64,000 nt of DNA from Leuctra nigra (taxonomy: Eukaryota; Arthropoda; Insecta; Plecoptera; Leuctridae). The stretch covers positions 45,967,941 to 46,031,940 of the forward strand of contig OW203763.1 in NCBI GenBank assembly GCA_934045905.1, given 5' to 3'. The translations under genes were made by a program, and so were the position numbers. Positions 25,701 through 37,700 of this stretch are shown in pieces; position 1 is the first letter of the stretch; each line of letters begins with the position of its first letter. The notes under the pieces are model-generated. The model made no database searches, was not told the DNA's origin, and saw only the letters and a list, made by a program, of their open reading frames with translations.

Positions 25701-28700
25701 GAGATCGTACCCTAGAAGCAAGGTTGATCAAGTATATAGGGAGGAGATCGTACCCTTGAAGCAAGGTGGATCAAGTATATAGGGGGGAGATCGTACCCTT
25801 GATGCAAGGTGGATCAAGATTATAGGGGGAGACCTTGCCCTAGAAGCAAGGTGGATCAAGATTATAGGGGGAGACCTTGCCCTAGAAAATCTGTGATTCA
25901 ATTCCAGAGTGTATTTTGAAATTGGAAGGTTGCAACGAAAATCAGAAATAATGTTGAAGTTGTCTTTGATTGAGTGGATCGTGTTCGGTTGGATGTTGCA
26001 CATATCGATGCTCGCTCATCAACGCGTTACACTCAGCGTTTTCCTAGAACTTATAAGCTATAATGATCCACTCTTCACCCCATCCTTCCCACGCGTACAT
26101 GTCTTCTACAATGCTTACACTTACCATGTATACACCATGTTTGTAATTAATGTATCATTTTGATACTCTGTGGACAAAACCATTCGAGATTAGAACAGGA
26201 ACTGAAACCGAAATTGAACTATTTGTGTTCGGGTTCTATTTCTTCGGATAGGTTAAAGGGTAACAAATGATATCATACATTTTTAGGTGTCCCGGGCTCG
26301 ATCCCAGTTCGACCCAATTATCTTCTTGATAGCTTCGATTTTTGGCAACCGCAATATTTCGTAACCTTCTTGATAGGCGAACGTCCTAAGGAAATTCTCT
26401 GTCAAGACATTTGTTTAGGTAAAATTTTGAGGCACTTAAACGAGGGAATCAACATTTTCATCAAACAAATATTATTATTATATTATTATATATATTATTA
26501 TATTATTATATTATTATTATTTTATTATTATATATTATTTTATATTTCAAGAAGCATTGAAATGTACTTGAAGCCTTCTTCTACTGGGCCTAGATTCACA
26601 CCGGCATTATTCCAGTATAGCATTAACACTACAACGGTATCTATTACCGTGATATTACCTTGTTTAAACTTGGTGTTTTATCATTTTAAATGACAATCTG
26701 AATAATTATATTCATTAAGATATGCTAGTAAACCATGGTAATAGCTAATATTGATATTAGTTTTTCGGTCATAAAGTTATACTTTTTTGTGAATCCAGCA
26801 CCTGAGGTACAGAACTGATAAGTGAATGAGCTACAAACCTGCAGAGAGAGTTGGTATTTCTCACTGCCGTATTTCTGTCTGTAGTCTGCGTGGAAGCTGG
26901 TGAGCACTGAGGTGTTTGCAATGTCTCCTAGGCTCAACAGCGGAGATGAAGGCAGAACTGCGACGGTGGTGTATGCAATCTGTAAACCAGCCAACATTAC
27001 CTAGACATTGCTTCCCTTAGGGGCCATATTACTACTAGTTTAATCTTCAGTTTTGCTAAGCTCCACTTCGGGAAATGTGGTATATTACCATTATGTATGT
27101 ACACTCAAACCAATAAAAATTGGTACTCGAAAGAAAAGGATTGGGTGCTGGTAAGGTTCCTTGACAATCAATCCATGTTATTATCAATGGAAATAACAGC
27201 GCACCTACTAGAGGTAGATAATGCGTTGACACAGCCTTCATAGAATGATGCCATCAAACCTTAAACATCCAATCCTTTTCTTTTCGTGTACCGATTTTTA
27301 TTTGCTTGAGGTGTACGTCTGTGGTATAGCAAAAAACTGCAGTCAATATAGCCTGAAGTTAATGTTAACTGAGGAAATACGCTCCGGAATTAAATTGCAG
27401 TATATAATTGTAATACACCGAGTTTTTGAAGTGGTGTTTAAGCTAACTGTAGCTTAAACTACTGGTAATACCGACCCTTACACACTAGCACCTGGTCAGT
27501 GGGGTTGTTGATAGTTGCATTGACACTGTTCATTTCAGTTGATTGTCTTTCCAGGGTTAATGAGAGGCCGGCGGCATAAATCGGTCAAATGGAAGAAGAA
27601 TGACGAGATATTCAAGCTGGTTCAACAAAGACTATCTGCCTGTTACAATGCCATACTTGTTTGACTTAGGCGAGGATATATTTATTAATTATTAATTAGG
27701 TACTGACTGGTGACCGTTGGGTATAACAACTCACTACCACTATTTACGTGTCAATAGATCCTCGGTTACAAATGAAAACTATGCTTGAAGTGGGTGTTCG
27801 TTCATTCTTCGTTGGGAAACACAACAAACGTTTTGAAATGTAAATCAGCAGAGCAGTACAACGAAGTAAGGCTATACGTGTAAGTTGTAACCTGAGACTA
27901 ACCTGTGAGTTGTCTTGCTCGTTCATGTAGAAGAATCCGTATCTGTGATGCTTCCTTTTGATGCCTGCCGCATATGTTGTGTAAGCCGCATAACTGTTCG
28001 GCTGCTCGGCGTGAACTTTCATCTTCATTCCAACCACATAAGCATGTCCATCTAATAAGAGAATTCAACTTCATGATTACATATTCATGCATTGCAGTAT
28101 TTATATTTATTGTCATCTCCTGTTTCCTTCACCATTCAATAAGATGGTCATAAAGTCGTGTTCGTGAATAAGTTGTGAATATGATAGGATAGGAAATTAA
28201 GCTCATAAAAAAGTCATCTAAGAAATATCATCTAAGCGTCTCAGACACCTTATTGATACTAGTTTATTTTAAAGGGTTGTAATTGTAAAAGACCGAAATG
28301 GTAACACCAAGTAACAGTATTCGTTGTGAAAGATTACTCAATAAAATGTGTACTCTGGTGTGCAATCTCCGCCTAAGTCGACCACTAGATAGATATTGTC
28401 AGTAATTTGCCAAAACACGGTAATGTTGGTGGAAATTTAACCGTTTTTACCTTGCGTTCACCTCTTAGATTGTCAATATGGTATCAAGTTCTAAAAGTAA
28501 CACTACCTTAGTGAAGTGATGGGAAGGGATTCTTACTGTCGATTCCTTTGAGTACTTCGGTGAGGAGATATCTGTATACGCTGCCATCTTCTTCATTGAC
28601 AATGGATCCAGATTGGCTGCATTGAAATTGGAACTGCTTTCTTCAATGTATGCCGAATATATTTGAACCTTTTCGTCTACTTCTGATTTGTACTTTTTTA

Positions 28701-31700
28701 TATTCCTTTTGTCTTTTAGATTCTGAACTGTCTTTAGTCTCTTTCGTTTCTTTAGCATCTTTATCATCTGTATTATCTTTAGTTTCTGAGCTGGTTGACG
28801 TTGACTGCGTAGTTTTGCTCTGCTCGGTTTTGTACTGGTTGTCTGCGCGGTCGTGGTCTCTGTCTCGGCCGAGTGATTCCATCATCATACGTTGTTTCTG
28901 TTGACGGTGTGGTGCTGACATCACTGTTGTTGTCCCTTCTACTGGCTCCAGGCAGCAGCGTCATGTTGTCCTTCCCATTCACAGCAACAGCCCTGGCTGA
29001 GACAGAACAAGACAGATGAGTATCACACAGATGAAGATGCCTTGTTTGCCATATATTTTCACTGAATCGATGATAAAACTGATGTCAAATGAGCCCATGC
29101 TCGTTTGGCATTTGATTTTGGTCAAACTATAGGTCGATAAAGTGAAGGTCCGTGCTTCCACCCCTTCCCTCCCCCACTCGGGCACTAAATTGAGACTTGA
29201 AAAATTGAAAAATTGAGAATTTTTGTGGGGGATGTGCTTTACGTTGCCACTCCCCCACTGTGTTCACTAATTTCTATACTTTGTCAATATTTTGTGCTCA
29301 ATTAGCGCTCATCAAAAAACAAATGTTCGAATTACTTAGTTGTCAACAGGCTATCAACGGATTGACATCTAGACGCGCTGGTAGCTCGACCGATGCCAAG
29401 CATCGTGCTGCACCACTACTCGAGTATTACTGCAATCAGTTAAGTGCTGTTTTGAGATATCGACTAGTATACACGCACCCAACTTTGGGAATGAGTGAAA
29501 AGTGAAATGAACTAGCTTGAATGAAGACTGAGCTCACAGCAGAAATTACAAACACAACACAAGCCTATTCTGTTGATAATATGAATAGGGTTGCCAAGCC
29601 TATGAAATATGAAAACTTACACTACCGGGTGGCGCAAAAAAATCTCCCTGATTGAGAGGTCACTCTATCACAACTAATATAGATAGGATTCTGAAATTTG
29701 TACACATATTAGAAAACATACCAAAATTTAATATCCTACAAGTATTAAAACACATTACTATTGTAGGAAAAAAAGTTACAGCTGTTCAAATTTGGTTGTC
29801 AAAAAATTGATTATACGGAGCTCAAATAGCGCGCGTCGAGAAAACTTCCAATAGCCGGGACGCTCTTTCTTCAAAACTACGTACGATATCAAGCTAAAAA
29901 TTTCAAATTATATTGAAAATATATTAAGATCGATTGTGTAAAAATTTCAATCAATTTGAAAGAAATTCAAATTACACACGTTATAAAAGTGTGCTCTGTT
30001 CTGTTTTCATGCTCACTTCAAGATCAATAACTTTCGTTCCATATACTGATATTGATTGAATTGAAATTTTTTACACAATCGATCTTAATCTATTTTAAAT
30101 TTTTTTATTATATCAATTAATTAACAATTAATATTACCCCATCCAACTAAAGTCGGGTTGGGGGGTGGAGGTAGCTCCACCTTCTTCTAGGGCCTCCTGG
30201 GATGCCGAAGTCGGCCGGCCATTCCAACTTCTTCCCCGTCGTCTTCTTCCTCATCGTCTTCGCTCTCCTCTGATTCCTCCACCTGCCGCTCCACCAACTC
30301 ATTCCATCTTTCTACATCTTCCCACCACTTCTCTCCTTCCACTCTCCTCCAATCTTCGCCTCTCTCCGCCACATCCTCTTCAATGCTGTCCATCCACTTG
30401 GTCCTCGGACGCCCAGCCTTCTTTTTCTTCACTTGTCTTCCCTTCTCAAATTCTCTTCTAGGAATTCTCTCCTCTCCCATTCTTTTCATGTGCCCGAACC
30501 ATCTCAACCTCTCTCGACTTATCTTCAAACTTAACTTCTCCACTCCCAAGTCTTGTCTTATCTTCTTACTCCCTGATTTTATCCAACTTGGTCACTCCCG
30601 CCACCCCTCTCAAAAACTTCATCTGTGATGCCTGGATTTCTGCTATTTCTCTTCTGCCACTTGGCCATGTAACCGCCCCATATGTCAGGATTGGAATATA
30701 GTACAGTTTGTATATCAGTAGTTTGCACCTCATTGGTATACCCTCCTTCCATAACAGCTTCCGAACACATTGGTAAAAGCTCTCCGCCGCTGCTCGTCTC
30801 TCTTATCTCGCGCTCCACCTTACCATCCCTTGTCACAACACTTCCTAAATATTTAAACTCCTCCCGTTCTTGGCAGCATTGCTCCCTGGATTCCAATCTT
30901 GCACCTCGCCTTCTTTCCTCTGTCCATACACAATGTTTCACTCTTTTCTCTGCTAATATGTAGGCCATACTTTCTGTCACACAATTCCATTTATCCACCT
31001 TCAACTGTATCTCATCTTCCGACTCGCTCCATATCATAATGTCATCTGCATATATAAATGTTTTTGAATCCCTTCCTTCCACTTCGTCATACTCCACTTC
31101 TCGTACCATCTCATCCATTACAACACCAACAGAGTCGGTGACAACACAACTACCTTGCTTTAAGCCTTCATTTACTTGGAACCAATCTGTCCTCCCTACA
31201 CTGCACTGCACACAACTCCAGCTGTTCTAATACGTACTCTTTATCTTCTTTATTAGTTTCTCCACACACTTCTTTCCTCTTCAAACACTTCCACACCATC
31301 TCTCTAGGTAGCCTGTCGTAAGCTTTCTCGAGGTCCAAAAAAACCATCCTTGTAATGGATCCCTCTTCCCATCTGCTTTCCATCAGCTGCCGCAGTGCAA
31401 ATACTAGGTCAATGGTCGACCGCCCCCGCCTAAAACCATACTGCTCCTCCCTTATCTTCTCCTCCAAGTATAGCATGAGCCTTCTCTCTAGTATCTTCTC
31501 GTATATTTTGGCTGCCTGCGATATGATTGTTATGCCTCTGTAGTTGCCAGCCAGTTTTCTATCCCCTTTCTTGAAGATTGGAGTAATTATACCTCTACCC
31601 CAATCTTCAGGTATTTTACATTCCATCCAAGCTGCATGGATTACTCTACGAAGCCATTCCGCCCCCCTCATCGCCAGCTGCCTTTAACATCTCAACATTT

Positions 31701-34700
31701 ATTTCGTCTATTCCAGTAGCCTTTCCATTTTTCATTCTCTTTATCACGTTCTTCACCTCGACTCTACTTGGTGCCTCTTTTACATAGCGGTCATTCACTC
31801 CTATTAGTTGAGCATCCACTTCCCTCACATCTGCGTCTGTATCCTCCCTCTCCTCGTCACCCTTCAACAGGTTTTTAAAGTAGTCCCTCCATATGTTCTT
31901 TAACTCCTCCGGCTTATTTGTCACTGTTCCATCTTCCAACTTCATCACCGACTGCACTTCATTGTCCCGTCGTCTCATCCCAACCATGTTGTACAAACAT
32001 TTTCTTACTACCATCATAATCTCTTTCCAGCTTGTCTGCAAGAACCTCCATCTTCTTTCTCTTCTCCTCTTCAACAATTGACTTCACCAGGATCTTAGCC
32101 GCTTTATAAGCTCTTACATTCTCCTCAGAGTTGTCGTGTACTTTCTTCATCCAGGCCAACTTCTTTTCCTCAACTACTGCTTTCACTCTCTTGTTCCACC
32201 AAGGTGTTTCTTTTTCTTTTCTCTTGCCTGAAGACCTTCCACATACCTCTTCCGCTACCCCCACCATTATTGACTTAAAACCATACCATTCACCTCTACG
32301 TCTTGTATCTCCCCTATTGGAACTTGCTCTGTTATTCTTCTGCAAAAATCTTCCTTCACCGCTTCTTCTTGCAATTTCCATGTTTTTATTCGTTTCACTC
32401 CCGTGTTTCGATTTCCTTTTCCTCTCCTCTCTACCCTCATCTTTGTGACCAGCAGTCTAGGATCACTAATTACTGTCCCAGATGAGACTGCTTCAACATC
32501 CAGCAGATATCTGTCCATGCTTCTGCTTACACACACATAATCTTTACTGATTCCAAAACTGTTCCATTTTGTCCTCGACCGACTCTTGTTATCATTTTGT
32601 CTTTTCTTCTCAAACCAAGTATTTGCAATTTTTAAATTCAACGAACTGCACCACTCTATCATCTTCTTCCCTTCAACATTTGTCCTACCCCACCCATGCG
32701 GACCAAGCACTCACACCCCGTCCGGTTCATCCCTACCATGGCATTAAAATCACCAATAATCAAGACATCCTTTAACTCCACCAAATCCTCTAGCTCCTCC
32801 CAAAACTTGTCCTTTTCTTCTTTTGGTCTCAATGTTTGGGGTGCGTACACTTGTACCAGCTCGACAATGTTTTTATCAATTGCTAGCTTCATCTTGATAA
32901 GTCGATCACTTCTTCTCTCAATCTCTAACACCTTCTCTTTATAAGCGCTGCTTACGACAAATCCTACTCCACTTTTCCCCGTCTCACCACCTGACCACAT
33001 GAGCTTGTATCCCCCTCGCAGCATCTTCTCACCTGCCCCCTTCCACTTCGTCTCACTAAGGCCCAACACATCCAGATTTTTGTCAATCATCAAATCCACA
33101 ATCTGTTCAATGTTGTTCGTTAACGTGACAATATTTAATGTGCCTATTTTCAACAAATACTGACGTCTTCGTCTTCTCGATATTTTCTTCTCATTATTGT
33201 CCAGTGTCCTTCCTTTATTGTCCTGCCTCTTTCTCCTACCTACAATATTCTCCTTGAAAACCAACTTGTCCGAAAAACCCGCTTCGACTGAGTCCATACA
33301 TTCTTCTTGGTAACCACCTTCTCCTCAACCAGCATATTTTTCAGCTTTCTCCCAACTTCTCGGGCCCACTTCCTTCTGTCCATCATGAACCCTGGCGTGA
33401 AGTCTAATTCAATAAACTCCCCCTCATTCTCCTTCACCAACTTTTTCAAACCTTTATTCAAATTGGCTGAGTAGTCTGAATAGTTACTTAGTAGTCCCAC
33501 AATGCCTATTTTTATATTTGGACCAAAAAAGCTTCTAGACACCTCCATCAAACCCCCAAAATCCTCCATTATCTCCCCATTAATTAAATATAATTTGAAA
33601 TTTTCAGCTTGATATCGTACGTAGTTTTGAAGTAACAGCGTCCCGGCCATTGGAAGTTTTTTCGACGCGCGCTATTTGAGCTCCGTATAATCAATTTTTT
33701 GACAACCAAATTTGATCAGCTATAACTTTTTTCCTACAATAGTAATGTTTTTGAAACTTACACATATTAAATTTTGGTATGTTTTCTTACATGTGTACAA
33801 ATTTCAGAATCCTATCTATAATAGTTTCGATATAGTGACCTCTCAATCATGTTTTTTTTTTGGGCCACCCGGTATAATTCAATTCTCAGTAAATAAAAGA
33901 ATCAAATCGCCAAATATGTAGCCCAAAATGCCAAATTGTAGCCCATAACAATTTAAAATTTAAACAATTTAACCTGTTTATATCATACTATTGATAATTG
34001 ATATACTTCAATATTGTTTCATGCTCGACCTCTTGAAAGTTTAAATGATTAAGAAACCTTCAGACAAGCCCTTCGAGACTTCGATAAAAACATGTGAATG
34101 TTTAATTGTATTTTGTGTATTTCTTGTGTTATAATAAAAAAAATGCATTCTCGAAATTAAAAAATTTCCTGAGCCTGTGCGGCTCTGATCCGCATGGTGC
34201 TGGGGGACCCTCTCCTCAGACTCCCCCAATTCGTTCGTGCTAGATCGCCCTTTTGTAAGTACACGTGTTTTTCCAAAAGTTCAACATTTGTGATATTTAT
34301 CCCCGAGAAATACCCCGAGAATTTTACCCCGAGAATTTTATAATTCGATTCTGGGGAAATAGGCAATCCTAAAAATGAAAGATTCAAACATTTGAAACAT
34401 TTTTATTTCTCTTTGTTTTCTGGGAAACTACAAAACATTTAGATGTGAAAAGTTCTTCACTTACCTAAACTAAATGTCATGGTAGTGGGAGCAAGATCTG
34501 TCAGGATCAAGTTGACGGAGAATTCCTCTGGACTTGACGAGATCACTGGGAATCCAAGAACAGTCACAGGCTCGGCCATCGTGGACCGAATTGACGCAGG
34601 AGATCGTCCGCTGATCACTAGGTTGGTGTGTGGAAGAACTGAGATAGCCAACTAAAATCAGAATACAATAATATCTATGAAATTGGCAGGCTACATTTTA

Positions 34701-37700
34701 TTCAGACTGCTTATACATACTGTTAAGGGTGCAGGCAGTTGAGGCCCCCCCCCCCCCCCCCTCTCTCGAAATTAGAGCATCATCTAAGAAATCAGCACAT
34801 TTAAAATAATATGTGACAAAAAAGTATTAAAAAGAGGCGGATCATGTCGAAAGCATACCAAAATTATTGAAATTGAGTTAAATTTAAAAAAAAGTCCCGG
34901 GGCTATGGGCCCCGGATCTGCATTTGAAAGCTCTTACCGATGTGTGCACATTTTTAATTTAATTTGTATTTGTATTTATTTATTTTATTGTTTTCAGCTC
35001 TTTCGCTGGGTTATGTCAAACTAGAGATGAGACCATTGAGCATATTATGATGTCCCCTTGCTCCATGATGTCCCCTTCCCCCACAACAGGCCAGATATCA
35101 TTATTAGAGATCACCAGAAGATGACTTGTGTCTTAATTGATGTAGCAATCCCTTCAGATTACAACATAATATCGAAGGAGGCTGAAAAGAAGACCAAGTA
35201 CAAAGACCTTCAGATTGAAATTGAGATAATGTGGGGGATGAAGACTTGTTTTGTCCCTATAGTCATTGGTGCAACTAGAGCGATCAGCAAGAACTTCCAC
35301 ACATGTCTGCAGAAAGTTCCGGGCTCACATTCCATGATCGAGCTTCAGAAGACGGCGATATTAGGAACAGCTTATATTATTAGGAGATTTATGTAGAGAT
35401 TTTCAGTGCCACTTTTAGATATATGTCATTTTTTAGATTCATTTTCACAAATTGTTGTATTTTATACTGTATTGTAAAATGTTGGCACCCTAGTGATTTG
35501 GGTAATTGCCGGTGCCTTGCATTATAAAACCAAGTGCAAATTGTAATTTCATTTGTGAATAAAAGGAAATAATAATAATATTATGACAGTAATAACTAAT
35601 AATAATAATACTTTTACTTGATATAATTTATATCAATATCAATATATATCTAGGTCATAATAATTGCTTCTTATAACAATAAAATAATAAGCAAGAGGTA
35701 AATATGAAATACCTATTTGAAATAAAACTTATTTCAATTTACTCAGACCAATTACTCTTTGAGGTCATCAATAGAATCCGGAAATGTGTCTAGAAGAGAA
35801 TTTGTTTGTTCCCATCAAGAATAGAGGACCCCAAGAATGAATATTTACCAATATCTGTTTCGTAAAATTTCCTGGATAGCCTAGATTCAACATTATTCCC
35901 TCTTCCTATAAATGTGGCTTTTCCTACTGACTTATATAATTCATTCCAGACCGCATGTTCACGGGTTATTTTAAACATGCATGGCAAGCAACATTTTTTC
36001 TCCTTTGAAGAGATTTCCAACCCAGTTCCTCTCATTTCAGTGGGACTGTGCCTTCTACCATTCTTATTAAGGACTTTCCTTGCTGCTCTCCGTTGCACAC
36101 TTTCAATAGAATCTTAAAGTCCTTGTTGGTGGAGATCTCAAGCACTGCTAGCATACGGTCTTACTAGAAGTCGTACTAGGTGTTTCTAGTACCGGTCTTA
36201 CAATGCTTTTATATGCCATCTCCTTTACCTCTGTGCTATACTAACTTTGAGATTTCTCATTACAAAATTGAGGCTTTTCATACCCTTTTTTACAACAAAT
36301 TCAGTTTGATTTTTCCAATTTAATTTGCAATTTAAGATAACTCCCAAATATTTACAGTTTTCAATATATTCTAGCACACCCACCCAGCACACACACACCC
36401 ACCATATTTTGGTGGTAGTTCCAAGTTTTTGCTTAATGCGTCTATAGAGCCTATCCCATTTTCCTATGTTCTCCTCTTCATTGTCAAGTATACAAAAATA
36501 GCTACTCTACCATTCAAAATTGCACCAAATCGAATGAACTTGAACCAGAATATTCTCGGCTGCTTCACCCCTGAACCTCCTGATTTCCACCGTCATTTTT
36601 CATCAAATTCTGACCGACAAGAATAAGATCGCCAAGGACTGTGTACCTGCTTGGAGTCTGCTGGCCTGATGATCTTGGTGGAGTTGACGAGCGTCATGGG
36701 AGTGGTCATGTGAGCATCCATCTGCGCCGTGAAGCTGCGGCTGCTGTGATGAGCGACGCGCGGTGACACGAGATGGTTCAGCATCGAGATGCCGACTTCG
36801 AACTCCGAGTTGGCCACGTCCACTTGCGCCTGGACGCGCATGGGCGGCAGTTGCACGTGGTTGTTGGCGTGCCAGGCGGTCACGTGCACAGTGTTGTCCC
36901 ACGCAGTGAACAGCTTCAAGCAAGCCACCAACTCGGACGTGAACCTGCACAGATCAACATGTTCTCAACAGAGCCAGGCTCCACTAGTGAGAATGTATAG
37001 AGGCAATCCGGTACCGGCATGTAGCCTATACGCTTTATTAAAGATACCAAGTGGGCCAACGGCTTAACGTCCCATCCGAAGGACGGTGTAACAGGCGGAG
37101 GTCGCGTAGGACGATAACAGGTGGAGGGAGGTCGTTATACTAACTCCCAAACACCCCAGTCTCTCTGGCCCAACGGCAGCAACTAGCAGGACAGAGTTGG
37201 ACGGGCACCCATCCAATGCTCAATGCAACTGACTCAATGCTCAATGCTTTGATCTCACGAGAACCATGGTATCCAATACACAAGTCGTTCGGTTCACACT
37301 CACATAGTACCTATCAGGATGACCGAGTGGGGAGTTATACAAGATCTTGCAGTTTCGCTTCCTAGCACCCCGAGTCGTTTCTTATCGATACACATGCGTG
37401 ATGCAATTGTACTATAGCTATAAATGATATACTGGCATTTGGTTTACATGAGTGAGGCATCCAGACGAAGCTCGGTGTCCTGCTTGCTGATTGTAACCTC
37501 GCCAACAGTCCGCAAAGCCCAAGGAACATTGATCTGCATGTAGATGGGTAATCCCATGTCAGTAGTTGTTGACATGACGAAAGAAGTTCGGTCGATCTTC
37601 TGGAAGTGGAATTGTTTCCCAGACCTCATTTGATCTGCTAGTTTTCGTCCAGCTGAAATTAAGAAAATATTATGCTTCTCAGTCGGGGGAAAGTCGCTAG

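Noticed and set aside
28465..28767. 100-codon minus-strand frame containing DPLSMKKMAAYTDISSPKYS
   Set aside because: It overlaps exon 14c but its phase does not fit the donor and exon 15; the EEDGSVYRYLLTEVLKGID frame does.
29633..33874. LTR retrotransposon
   Set aside because: The terminal repeats are inverted, not direct, and the RT is of non-LTR type with an APE endonuclease.
36603..37067. Overlapping frames of 75-115 codons in the exon 12 region
   Set aside because: Out-of-frame shadows of the GC-rich exon 12; only one frame matches the splice phases and the family.
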